NCBI RefSeq assembly: GCF_027270315.1 | Contig: NZ_CP114413.1 | Coordinates: forward strand, 1,736,001-1,800,000 | Reading direction: 5' to 3' | DNA: 64,000 bases | From: Streptomyces cinnabarinus | Lineage (GTDB): Bacteria > Actinomycetota > Actinomycetes > Streptomycetales > Streptomycetaceae | Notes under the pieces: generated by a model | What the model was told of the DNA's origin: nothing | Seen by the model: the letters and a program-made list of their open reading frames with translations, nothing else | Database searches by the model: none | Part shown: piece by piece, positions 1 to 7,960 of the stretch | How the letters are laid out: each line of letters opens with the position of its first letter | Numbering within the stretch: the stretch's first letter is position 1 | Translations under genes and position numbers: made by a program

Positions 1-1061
1 TGGAGGCGGAGCTGCCGAATCTGCGCAGCGCGCTGGAGCACTGTCTGTCCGAGCCCGACGAGGCACATCTGGGGCAGCTCCTCGCGGGCTCCCTGTGGTT
101 CTACTGGGTCGGCTGCGGGCGGCTGTCGGAGGGGCGGCACTGGCTGGACCAGGCGGTGCGGCTGGACTCCGGACATGAGCAGTCCCGGCTGAAGGCCCTG
201 TGGGTGCTCGGCTATGTGGCGATCCTCCAGGGCGACACGGTCCCCGCGCTCGCCGCCCTGCACGAGTGCGCCGAGGAGGCGGAGCTGTCGGTGAACGAGA
301 CCGCGGCGGCCTACGCCGAGCACCGCACTGGCTGTCTGGCCCTGGTCAGCGACGACATGGCCGGTGCCGAGGCGCTGCTGCGCTCGGCGCTGGACCGCTA
401 CCAGGAAATCGGCGAGCTCAACAGCAATGTCCTGATGGGCCAGGTGGAGCTGGGCATGACCCGGGCCTTCCAGGACGATCTGGCCGAGGCGGTACGGCTG
501 TGCGAGGACGTGCGCCGGGTCTGCGAGGACCACGGCGAGCGCTGGGCCCGGTCGTACGCGCTGTACGTGCTGGCGTACGCGGCCTGGCGGGAGGGCGATC
601 AGGGCCGGGCGCGGGAGCTGCTGACGGACTGTCTGGGCAGCGCACACTCCTTCCACGATCTGCTGGGCTCGGTGCTCACGGTGGAGCTGCTGGCCCTGGT
701 CACCGTGACGGAGGGGGACGCGGCGGAGGCGGCGGTGCTGCAAGGGGCGGCCGGGCGGATGTGGCCCTCGGTGGGGCTGCCGCTGTTCGGCTCGGCCTAC
801 TACAACGCCCCGCACGAACTGTGCGAGGCCATGGCCCGGGAGCGGCTCGGCGATGAGCGGTACGAGGACTGCGTACGCGCCGGTGCCCTGCTGGACCGGG
901 AGGCGGCGGTGACCCGGGCGCTGGGTCTGGGGCGGCCGACGGCGCAGGCGCTGGAGGCGCTGCCGGTGCCGCGCGGGCCGGTGCGGCAGACCAAGGTCAC
1001 CCCCGAAACGCAGGAACCCGCCGCCTCGCCCACCCGGAAGGGCGGGGAGACGGCGGGCTGA
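1..1061 (+). CDS. TPR-rich regulator/ATPase, 3' part only
   Basis: This is the C-terminal part of a protein that begins upstream of the window; the reading frame is open from base 3 (EAELPNLRSALEHCLSE...). It consists of helix-turn-helix TPR-like repeats (for example WALGYV-type and SYALYVLAYAAWREGDQ stretches), as found in the C-terminal half of large AfsR/LuxR-type STAND ATPase regulators. The visible end has no LuxR helix-turn-helix; it finishes in a low-complexity tail, so any DNA-binding domain would have to lie upstream. It converges on rpsD with 27 bases between the stops. Family assignment is by pattern only, and the ligand and targets are unknown. Confidence 0.6.
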   Translation, partial: EAELPNLRSALEHCLSEPDEAHLGQLLAGSLWFYWVGCGRLSEGRHWLDQAVRLDSGHEQSRLKALWVLGYVAILQGDTVPALAALHECAEEAELSVNETAAAYAEHRTGCLALVSDDMAGAEALLRSALDRYQEIGELNSNVLMGQVELGMTRAFQDDLAEAVRLCEDVRRVCEDHGERWARSYALYVLAYAAWREGDQGRARELLTDCLGSAHSFHDLLGSVLTVELLALVTVTEGDAAEAAVLQGAAGRMWPSVGLPLFGSAYYNAPHELCEAMARERLGDERYEDCVRAGALLDREAAVTRALGLGRPTAQALEALPVPRGPVRQTKVTPETQEPAASPTRKGGETAG

Positions 1062-1088
1062 GGCGCAGTGCCTACGACCGCTGAAGGA

Positions 1089-1703
1089 TCAACGGGCGTA
1101 GTACTCGACGACGAGCTGCTCGTCGCAGATCACCGGGATCTCCTTGCGGTTCGGCTCACGGTCCAGGCGGAACGCCAGGGCCTTGAGGTTCACCTGGAGG
1201 TAGCGCGGGGTCTCGCCCTCGGGGGCGAAGCCGCCCTCACGGGCGATGGAGAAGAGGGTCTTCTCGCGGCTGCGCTCGCGGACCATCACGACGTCGTCGG
1301 GACGGACGCGGAACGACGGCTTGTCGACCTTCTGGCCGTTGACCTCGATGTGGCCGTGCACGACCATCTGACGGGCCTGGTAGATGGTGCGGGCGATGCC
1401 CGAACGCAGGACCAGGGCGTCGAGACGACGCTCGAGCTCGATGACCAGGGCCTCACCGGTCTTGCCCTGGGTCTTGGCGGCACGCTCGTAGGCGCGGACG
1501 AGCTGACGCTCGGACACGTCGTACTGCGCACGCAGACGCTGCTTCTCCAGCAGACGGACCTTGTAGTCCGAGTTCTGCTTGCGGCCACGGCCGTGCTCAC
1601 CCGGCGGGTAGGGACGGGCCTCGAAGTACTTGACGGCCTTCGGGGTCAGCGCGATGCCGAGGGCACGCGACTTCTTGACCTTGGGGCGGGACTGGTTCGC
1701 CAC
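1089..1703 (-). CDS. rpsD: 30S ribosomal protein S4
   Basis: Encodes 204 residues, the usual length for S4, a primary 16S rRNA-binding protein that nucleates assembly of the 30S body. The N-terminal region (MANQSRPKVKKSRALG) is basic and contains no cysteine cluster, so this is the zinc-free type of S4. The S4 RNA-binding fold covers roughly residues 93-155 (RLDALVLRSGIARTIYQARQ followed by GHIEVNGQKVDKPS). The ATG is preceded by a GAGAG-type ribosome site. The gene stands alone, not in the alpha operon, which is normal for actinomycetes. Confidence 0.97.
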   Translation of the reverse strand: MANQSRPKVKKSRALGIALTPKAVKYFEARPYPPGEHGRGRKQNSDYKVRLLEKQRLRAQYDVSERQLVRAYERAAKTQGKTGEALVIELERRLDALVLRSGIARTIYQARQMVVHGHIEVNGQKVDKPSFRVRPDDVVMVRERSREKTLFSIAREGGFAPEGETPRYLQVNLKALAFRLDREPNRKEIPVICDEQLVVEYYAR

Positions 1704-1999
1704 AATCTCTCATTTCTTGGTGTTCGGCTTGTCAGTGTTGGCGGGAGGTCGCATCCGCAGCCGGGGAAACCCTTGGGGCCTCGAAGGGCCTGCCGGGCAG
1801 CCGCTCCCCTGGTCTGGGCACATACGTGCAGCACGCGAGTGGCCCACCGGCCGGTCCCGTACTGCGACGGGATGGTGGTGGGCTGCCCGCGACACCGATC
1901 GACGGTGCGCGACGCTCCTGGAACCCCCGGAGGGGCTCCGGCTGGATGTCCCGCTCTGACTGCGCGGGACTCAGCACTTCGGAGCAGTTTACAGGGTGC
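1704..1999. other. Intergenic leader between rarA and rpsD
   Basis: These 296 bases separate the rarA stop from the rpsD start and must hold the rpsD promoter and 5' leader on the minus strand. I see no convincing coding frame and no recognisable ribosomal-protein leader structure. Short ORFs here lack family resemblance. Confidence 0.5.
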
Positions 2000-3355
2000 T
2001 CAGGACCGCCTGCGACCGAGGTGCTTCCTGGTCCACTCCACGGCGTCCGCGTACCGCGCCTCCGTGCCGTGCCGGGTCGGGGCGTAGTACTCGCGGTCCT
2101 TCAGGGCGTCCGGGGCGTACTGCTGCTCGGCGATGCCCTCGGGCAGGTCGTGCGGGTACACATACCCCTGCGCGTGCCCGAGCTTGGCGGCGCCCTTGTA
2201 GTGGCCGTCTCTCAGATGCGGCGGCACGGACCCGGCCAGCCCCTTGCGTACGTCCTCCAGGGCGGCGCCGATCGCGGTCGTCGCGGAGTTGGATTTCGGG
2301 GCCAGGGCGAGGGCGATGGTGGCGTGGCTGAGGGTGAGGGCGGCCTCGGGGAAACCGATCATGGCGACGGCCTGGGCGGCGGCGACCGCGATGGGCAGGG
2401 CGTTCGGATCGGCGAGGCCGATGTCCTCGCTGGCGGAGATCATCAGGCGGCGGGCGATGAACCGGGGGTCCTCGCCGGCCTCGATCATGCGGGCCAGGTA
2501 GTGCAGGGCGGCATCGACGTCGGAGCCGCGGATGGACTTGATCAGGGCGCTGGCCACGTCGTAGTGCTGATCGCCGTCGCGGTCGTACTTCACGGCGGCG
2601 CGGTCGACGGTCTCCTCCAGGGTGGTGAGGGAGATCGCCTCCTCGCCCTTGTCGAGGGCGGCCCCGGCGGCGGCCTCCAGGGCGGTCAGGGCGCGCCGGG
2701 CGTCGCCGCCCGCAATGCGCAGGAGGTGGTCCTCGGTGTCGCCGGGGAGGGTGACGGCGCCCTTGAGGCCGCGCTCGTCGGTGAGCCCCCGGTGCAGAAG
2801 TCCCCGCAGGTCGTCGTCCGTGAGGGGTTCGAGGGTCAGCAGCAGGGAGCGGGACAGCAGCGGGGAGATGACCGAGAAGTAGGGGTTCTCGGTGGTCGCC
2901 GCGATCAGGGTCACCCAGCGGTTCTCCACCGCCGGGAGCAGGGAGTCCTGCTGGGCCTTGCTGAAGCGGTGGATCTCGTCGAGGAAGAGGACGGTCTCCT
3001 TGCCGAACCCGCCGGTGGCGCGGCGCGCGCCCTCGATGACCGCGCGGACCTCCTTGACGCCCGCGGTGATCGCGGACAGCTCCACGAACCGCTTGTTGGT
3101 GGCCTTGGAGACGACGTACGCCAGGGTCGTCTTGCCGGTGCCGGGCGGGCCCCAGAGGATCACCGAGGAAGGTCCGGCGGGGCCGCCGCCGGACTCCCCG
3201 ACCAGTCTGCGCAGCGGTGAGCCGGGCTTGAGGAGATGCTGCTGGCCCACCACCTCGTCGAGGATGCGGGGGCGCATCCGGACGGCCAGGGGGCTGGCGG
3301 CCGGGTCTTTCTCCTGGCGCTCTTCCGCGGCGGCGGTGAACAGGTCGGGCTCCAC
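2000..3355 (-). CDS. rarA: Replication-associated recombination ATPase RarA (MgsA)
   Basis: A 451-residue AAA+ ATPase of the RarA/MgsA/WRNIP1 family, which acts at stalled replication forks and is related to clamp-loader subunits. Walker A GPPGTGKT lies near residues 69-76 and Walker B VLFLDEIHR near 122-130, followed by a sensor-1 TTENP motif. The C-terminal part contains the tetramerisation region with the typical SASEDIGLADPNAL and HLRDGHYKGA...GYVYPHD segments. Length is normal for the family. It is transcribed away from the VKOR-like gene, 43 bases from that gene's stop. Confidence 0.95.
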   Translation of the reverse strand: MEPDLFTAAAEERQEKDPAASPLAVRMRPRILDEVVGQQHLLKPGSPLRRLVGESGGGPAGPSSVILWGPPGTGKTTLAYVVSKATNKRFVELSAITAGVKEVRAVIEGARRATGGFGKETVLFLDEIHRFSKAQQDSLLPAVENRWVTLIAATTENPYFSVISPLLSRSLLLTLEPLTDDDLRGLLHRGLTDERGLKGAVTLPGDTEDHLLRIAGGDARRALTALEAAAGAALDKGEEAISLTTLEETVDRAAVKYDRDGDQHYDVASALIKSIRGSDVDAALHYLARMIEAGEDPRFIARRLMISASEDIGLADPNALPIAVAAAQAVAMIGFPEAALTLSHATIALALAPKSNSATTAIGAALEDVRKGLAGSVPPHLRDGHYKGAAKLGHAQGYVYPHDLPEGIAEQQYAPDALKDREYYAPTRHGTEARYADAVEWTRKHLGRRRS

Positions 3356-3398
3356 GCTGAAACCCTAAATCACGGCACTGACAATGCCCTCGGGCCGA

Positions 3399-4055
3399 TC
3401 AGCTGGTCCAGAAGTCCCACCAGCGGGTCATGATCAGGATGCCGATGACGCCGATGTGCAGCACCGGGAGCACCCAGGTGAACTCGCCGAAGAAGCTCTT
3501 CAGCCAGCGCGGTGCCGGCAGGAAGCCGTTGCGCACGTTGAACGAGGTCACGTACCAGAACATGATGATCGTCGCGACCCAGGCCAGGGAGCACCACAGG
3601 CACAGGGCGCCGATGCGGTACAGCGACTGGAACATCAGCCAGGCGCAGAAGCTCACGCCGAAGAGGGTGCCGGCGTTGAAGGTGAGCCAGTACCAGCGCG
3701 GGAAGCGGGCGCGGGCGAGCAGGCTGACGCCGACGCAGATGACGATGCCGTAGGCGACTAGGCCGAGCATCGGGTTGGGGAAGCCGAAGACCGACGCCTG
3801 GTCGCTCTCCATGACGCTGCCGCAGGAGACGACGGGGTTCAGGCTGCACCCGGGGACGAAGGTCTTCCCCTCGACCTTGGCCTCCAGCAGCTTGAACTTG
3901 TCGATCGTGATGACCCACGCCGCGAGCAGTCCGGCAGCGCCGGTGATCACCAGCATCAGCGCGAAGGCGGTACTGCCGCCCTCTCTGCGTGGCGCCTCGA
4001 CGGTGCGCTCCGGTTCGGGCTCGGTGGAGACGTCTTTCACTGTCGTCTTGCTCAT
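3399..4055 (-). CDS. Vitamin K epoxide reductase family membrane protein
   Basis: A 218-residue integral membrane protein with four to five hydrophobic segments. It carries the VKOR hallmarks: a loop cysteine pair in CSLNPVVSC and a redox CxxC in ALCLWCSLAW. Bacterial VKORs reoxidise DsbA-like thiol oxidases and so drive disulfide formation in secreted proteins. The start MSKTTVKD was chosen because the cytoplasmic tail before the first membrane segment then has normal length; upstream in-frame sequence looks non-coding. A DsbA-fold protein occurs at 51263-51790 but has no signal peptide, so it is probably not the partner. Confidence 0.88.
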   Translation of the reverse strand: MSKTTVKDVSTEPEPERTVEAPRREGGSTAFALMLVITGAAGLLAAWVITIDKFKLLEAKVEGKTFVPGCSLNPVVSCGSVMESDQASVFGFPNPMLGLVAYGIVICVGVSLLARARFPRWYWLTFNAGTLFGVSFCAWLMFQSLYRIGALCLWCSLAWVATIIMFWYVTSFNVRNGFLPAPRWLKSFFGEFTWVLPVLHIGVIGILIMTRWWDFWTS

Positions 4056-4125
4056 CACGCCGATTCCGTCTGCTTGAGAGTTGGACCTTCTTTGAGCAGG
4101 GGCCATTGTGCCGCACCAGGGCCCG

Positions 4126-4178
4126 TGTCCACCGTTCGGTGGACATAAGGAGGTACGGACGATCGTCCCTGAACGTTC
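4126..4178. promoter_or_regulatory. Three dyads upstream of the ABC/two-component operon
   Basis: Between the VKOR-like gene and the ABC operon lie three inverted repeats. The first is TGTCCACC-GTTC-GGTGGACA at 4126-4145, the second is the perfect 12-mer GGACGATCGTCC at 4157-4168, and the third is GAACGTTC at 4171-4178. They sit 23-75 bases upstream of the ATG at 4201, where operators or promoter elements are expected. No binding protein can be named; autoregulation by the operon's response regulator is one possibility. Confidence 0.4.
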
Positions 4179-4200
4179 GGTTCCGGCCGAGGCTCGACGC

Positions 4201-5067
4201 ATGACAGCACACAGGAGCGAACTCGCGGTGGATGTACGAGGACTGCGCAAGCGGTACGGCGACCTCACCGCGGTCGACGGCATCGATCTCGGTATCCGCG
4301 CGGGAGAGGTGTTCGGCCTGCTCGGACCCAATGGCGCGGGCAAGAGCACCACGGTGGAGATCCTCCAGGGCCACCGGGACCGGGACGCGGGCGAGGTCTT
4401 CGTGCTCGGCGCGGACCCGGCGCAGGGCACGCGTGCGTGGCGTTCACGTGTCGGAATTGTCTGGCAGGACGAATCGGCGCCCGCCGAGTTGACGGTCCGC
4501 GAGACCGTGCAGCATTTCGCGCGCTACTACCCGAGGCCGCGCGACCCGGAGGAGGTCATCGGCCTGGTCGGTCTGGAGGCGAAGGCGAACAGCCGGATCA
4601 AGGCGCTCTCGGGCGGCCAGCGGCGCCGTCTCGATGTCGCGCTCGGCGTGATCGGCGGCCCCGATCTGCTGCTTCTCGACGAGCCGACGACCGGGTTCGA
4701 CCCCGCGGCCCGGCGTCAGTTCTGGGAGCTGATCCGCACGCTCTCCGACGAGGGCACGACCATCGTGCTCACCACGCACTACCTGGAGGAGGCAGAGGCG
4801 CTGGCGGACCGGCTCGCCATCGTCACCGCGGGACGGATCGTCGCCGAGGGCCCGCCCGCCGCACTGCGCGAGCGGCACGGCACCGGCGCCACCGTCGAGT
4901 GGACCGAGCGGGACGGCACCCCGCGCGCCGAGCACACCGACACGCCCACCCGCACGGTCGCCGAGCTGACGCACCGCTTCGACGGTGAGATCCCGGGGCT
5001 CACGGTGACCCGCCCCACGCTGGAGGACGTCTACCTCCGGCTCACCGGACAGGAGGACGCGCGATGA
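4201..5067 (+). CDS. ABC exporter ATP-binding protein
   Basis: A 288-residue ATPase subunit of an ABC-2 type exporter. Walker A GPNGAGKST lies at residues 42-50, the signature is LSGGQRRR, and Walker B LLLLDEPTTGFDP is followed by the H-loop TTHYLEEA. These features match the drug/lipid/antibiotic self-resistance subfamily (DrrA/CcmA-like). The ATG at 4201 is preceded by GAGG at good spacing; an upstream in-frame ATG would add a non-homologous tail. The stop overlaps the permease start (ATGA). The linked kinase/regulator pair suggests the exporter answers an envelope or drug signal, but the substrate is unknown. Confidence 0.92.
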   Translation: MTAHRSELAVDVRGLRKRYGDLTAVDGIDLGIRAGEVFGLLGPNGAGKSTTVEILQGHRDRDAGEVFVLGADPAQGTRAWRSRVGIVWQDESAPAELTVRETVQHFARYYPRPRDPEEVIGLVGLEAKANSRIKALSGGQRRRLDVALGVIGGPDLLLLDEPTTGFDPAARRQFWELIRTLSDEGTTIVLTTHYLEEAEALADRLAIVTAGRIVAEGPPAALRERHGTGATVEWTERDGTPRAEHTDTPTRTVAELTHRFDGEIPGLTVTRPTLEDVYLRLTGQEDAR

Positions 5068-5909
5068 CCACGACCGCCGTACGGCTTCGGAGCGAGGCTT
5101 CCGTGGAGCGCCTGCCCGGGGCCTGGGGGCTCGGGATGCGGCGGGGTGCGTTGGAGATCAGGCAGTTCTTCCGCCAGCGCGACCAGGTGGTGTTCACCTT
5201 CGCCTTCCCGGTCGTCTTCCTGTTCCTGTTCGCGTCGATCTTCAGCGACGACGTGGACGGCGCCGGCGTCACCGCCTCGCAGTTGTACGTCCCCGCGATG
5301 ATGGCCGCCGGCATCATGTCGACGAGCTTCCAGTCCCTCGGCATCTCGATCGCCATCGAACGCGACGAGAAGGTGCTGCGCCGGCTGCGCGGCACTCCGA
5401 TGCCCCCGGCCTCCTATTTCCTCGGCAAGATCTGGCTGGTTCTGGTCACCGGTCTGCTGGAGACAGCGATCCTGCTGCTCGTCGGCACGACGCTCTACGA
5501 CGTGAATCTGCCCTCGGACCTGACCAGTTGGTTCCACTTCACCTGGGTCTTCGTCCTCGGTCTCACGGCGTGCGCGCTGCTCGGCATCGCGATCAGCTCG
5601 GTCCCCAAGTCGGGCAAGAGCGCGACCTCCGTGGTGGTCCTGCCCTTCCTGGTCCTGCAGTTCATCTCCGGGGTGTACATCGCGATCGACACCATCCCCG
5701 ACTGGATGCTGAACATCGGCGCCCTGTTCCCGCTGAAGTGGATGTGCCAGGGGCTGCGCGGGGTGTTCCTGCCGGACTCGGCGCAGATCCTGGAGCAGGC
5801 GGGCGGCTGGGAGTTCGAGCGGATCGCCCTGGTGCTCGGGGCGTGGTGCGTCGGAGGATTGGCGCTGTGTCTGCTGACCTTCCGGTGGAAGAACCGGCGC
5901 GCCGGATGA
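5064..5909 (+). CDS. ABC-2 type permease
   Basis: A 281-residue membrane subunit with about six transmembrane segments, a long N-terminal cytoplasmic arm (residues 1-42), and the ABC-2 family core around VLRRLRGTPMPPASYFLGKIW. It pairs with the ATPase encoded immediately upstream, whose stop codon it overlaps by four bases. Its own stop overlaps the start of the kinase gene. The architecture fits DrrB-like exporters of hydrophobic compounds. Confidence 0.92.
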   Translation: MTTTAVRLRSEASVERLPGAWGLGMRRGALEIRQFFRQRDQVVFTFAFPVVFLFLFASIFSDDVDGAGVTASQLYVPAMMAAGIMSTSFQSLGISIAIERDEKVLRRLRGTPMPPASYFLGKIWLVLVTGLLETAILLLVGTTLYDVNLPSDLTSWFHFTWVFVLGLTACALLGIAISSVPKSGKSATSVVVLPFLVLQFISGVYIAIDTIPDWMLNIGALFPLKWMCQGLRGVFLPDSAQILEQAGGWEFERIALVLGAWCVGGLALCLLTFRWKNRRAG

Positions 5910-7105
5910 CCGTGTCCACGGCCGCGGCGAGCGCGTACACCTGGGACCGCTCGTTCCGGCTCTGGGACACGTTCTTCGCGCTGATCTGGCTGGCCACCCT
6001 GGTGTTCGTGCTCGGCACGGGCTTCCCGGGGTGGCCGGTCCGGCTCACGTCGGCGGCGCTGCTGGTGCCGCTGATCCCGCTGTACGTCCTCGTCGGCCGC
6101 CCCATCCTGCGGGCCGATCCGCCCGACGAGCGGCGGGCGCTCGGCTATCTGACGGCGGCTGTGGCGCTGTTCCTGCCGTCTGCGGTGCTGGTGGGCGAGA
6201 CGCGGCTGATGACGTTCGCGCTGGTCCCCCAGTGCTTCATGACGCTGCGGACGCGGTGGGCGTTCGTGGCCGTGGGCGTGATCAACCTCGTGCCCGTGCT
6301 GGGCTGGGCGCTGCTGTGGTGGCCCGGGGACGAGGCCGTGTTCTTCAACTCGGTGTTCGCGCTCGTCACGTTCGTCTTCTCGATCGCCGTCGGCAGCTGG
6401 ATCATCCGGGTCATCGAGCAGAGCCAGGAGCGGGCCGAGCTGATCGCGGAGTTGGACGCGAGCCGCCACGAGGTGTCGCGGCTGTCGGCGGCGCACGGGG
6501 CGCTGGCCGAGCGGGAGCGGATGGCGCGGGAGATCCACGACACGCTCGCCCAGGGCTTCACCAGCCTGCTCATGCTCGTCCAGGCCGTCGAGGCCGAGCT
6601 GGAGCACGATGTTCCGCAGGCGCGGCGTCATCTGGCCCTGATGGACGATACGGCCCGGCAGAACCTGGCCGAGGCCCGCGCCCTGGTCGCCGGGGCGGCG
6701 CCGGCCGATCTGGACGGTGCCTCGCTCCCGGACGCGCTGGGCCGGCTCGCGGCGCGCCGGGCGGCGACGCTGGAGGTGACCGGACCGGTGCGTCCCCTGC
6801 CCGCGGGACCGGAGGTGGTGGCCCTGCGCTCCTGCCAGGAGGCGTTGTCGAACGCCCGTAAGCACGCCGGGAGTTCGGTGTCCGTCGGGATCACGCTGAC
6901 GTACTCGCCCGACGCCCTCACCGTGTCCGTTCGGGACGACGGCACCGGCTTCGACCCCTCGTCCGTGACCGACGGCTACGGTCTTGCGGGGCTGCGCGCC
7001 CGGGCCGCCGAGGCCGGCGGTACCGCCCGGATCGACAGCGCACCGGGCAAGGGCACGACAGTGACGGTCCGGCTGCCCGTACCCCCTCCGAGGAGTTCCT
7101 CATGA
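5906..7105 (+). CDS. Two-component sensor histidine kinase (NarL/DesK type)
   Basis: A 399-residue kinase. Residues 20-170 form about five membrane segments with almost no extracytoplasmic domain, so sensing is probably within or at the membrane. The HisKA_3 dimerisation helix ERERMAREIHDTLAQG carries the phospho-acceptor His211. A short HATPase domain follows, with the N-box near SCQEALSNARKHA and a G-box DDGTGFDPS. The ATG overlaps the permease stop (ATGA) and the gene is coupled to the response regulator in the same way. Intramembrane-sensing kinases next to ABC transporters commonly respond to antibiotics; that role is inferred here. Confidence 0.93.
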   Translation: MTVSTAAASAYTWDRSFRLWDTFFALIWLATLVFVLGTGFPGWPVRLTSAALLVPLIPLYVLVGRPILRADPPDERRALGYLTAAVALFLPSAVLVGETRLMTFALVPQCFMTLRTRWAFVAVGVINLVPVLGWALLWWPGDEAVFFNSVFALVTFVFSIAVGSWIIRVIEQSQERAELIAELDASRHEVSRLSAAHGALAERERMAREIHDTLAQGFTSLLMLVQAVEAELEHDVPQARRHLALMDDTARQNLAEARALVAGAAPADLDGASLPDALGRLAARRAATLEVTGPVRPLPAGPEVVALRSCQEALSNARKHAGSSVSVGITLTYSPDALTVSVRDDGTGFDPSSVTDGYGLAGLRARAAEAGGTARIDSAPGKGTTVTVRLPVPPPRSSS

Positions 7106-7728
7106 TCCGGATCATCCTGGCCGACGACCATCCCGTCGTACGGGAGGGCCTGCGGGCGATGCTGAGCGCCGAACCGGACCTGACCGTCGTCGCCGACGCC
7201 TCCAGCGGCCCGCAGGCCGAGGCGCTGGCGGCCGAACTGCGGCCCGACATCGTGCTGATGGACCTGCGGATGCCGGGCGGCGGGGGCGTGGACTCGATCG
7301 TGCGGATGACCGCGGCCGGGCTGCCGTGCCGGGTGATCGTCCTCACGACGTACGAGACGGACCGCGACATCCTGCGGGCCGTGGAAGCGGGCGCCGCGGG
7401 CTACCTGCTGAAGGATCTGCCGCGCGGGGAACTGGCGGAGGCCGTACGGGCGGCCGCACGGGGCGAGACGGTGCTGGCACCGTCCGTGGCGGCCCGGCTG
7501 GTGGACCAGCTGCGCACCAAGCCGGAGCGGCCGCGGCTGTCGGACCGTGAGGTGGCGGTGCTGCGACTGGTCGCGGAGGGCTGCACCAACGCGGAGATCG
7601 GGCGGCGGCTGTTCATCGGGGAGTCGACGGTGAAGACGCATCTGCTGCGCGTCTTCGGAAAGCTGGGAGTCGACGACCGCACAGCCGCCGTGACGAACGC
7701 CATGCGCCACGGACTGCTCGACCACTGA
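7102..7728 (+). CDS. LuxR/NarL-family response regulator
   Basis: A 208-residue regulator with a receiver domain (acidic pair D8-D9, phospho-acceptor Asp54 in VLMDLRMPGGGG, conserved Lys in YLLKDLP) and a LuxR helix-turn-helix in the last 65 residues (LSDREVAVLRLVAEGCTNAE). It overlaps the kinase stop by four bases and is the last gene of the exporter/two-component operon. Its final 38 codons recur, diverged, at 7805-7918. Confidence 0.95.
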   Translation: MIRIILADDHPVVREGLRAMLSAEPDLTVVADASSGPQAEALAAELRPDIVLMDLRMPGGGGVDSIVRMTAAGLPCRVIVLTTYETDRDILRAVEAGAAGYLLKDLPRGELAEAVRAAARGETVLAPSVAARLVDQLRTKPERPRLSDREVAVLRLVAEGCTNAEIGRRLFIGESTVKTHLLRVFGKLGVDDRTAAVTNAMRHGLLDH

Positions 7729-7801
7729 CACCACGCACCGAAAACCGCGCGGACGCCGGGATCGAGCGACGGCCCACGCGCCGGCAACCGCACATGGACA
7801 C

Positions 7802-7918
7802 AGCATCGGGGAGCCGACGGTGAAGACACATCTGCTGCGCGTCTTCGGCAAGTTGGGGGTGGACGATCGGGCGGCGGCGGTCACCATTGTCCTGCGGCAT
7901 GGGCTCCTCGACACATGA
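7802..7918 (+). pseudogene. Duplicated 3' fragment of a LuxR-type response regulator
   Basis: In frame from 7802 to the TGA at 7916-7918, this stretch encodes SIGEPTVKTHLLRVFGKLGV...RHGLLDT. It aligns without gaps to the last 38 codons of the response regulator (7615-7728), with about seven amino-acid differences. No receiver domain, no start codon and no ribosome site precede it, so it is a remnant. It may come from a tandem duplication of the regulator or from deletion of a second two-component system. The bases between the two copies (7729-7801) show no further homology that I can see. Confidence 0.85.
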
Positions 7919-7950
7919 AGAGGGCGCCGGGCCTGTGCCCGGCGCCCTCT
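7919..7950. terminator. Bidirectional terminator hairpin
   Basis: A perfect 14-bp stem (AGAGGGCGCCGGGC and its complement) with a four-base loop CTGT. It begins one base after the remnant's stop and ends ten bases before the hisS stop, so it can serve both convergent units. There is no U-tract, as is common in Streptomyces. Confidence 0.85.
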
Positions 7951-7960
7951 GTCAGGCGGG

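Noticed and set aside
7729..7801. Possible upstream continuation of the duplicated response-regulator remnant
   Set aside because: No residues matching the regulator's receiver or HTH start could be recognised before codon 7802.
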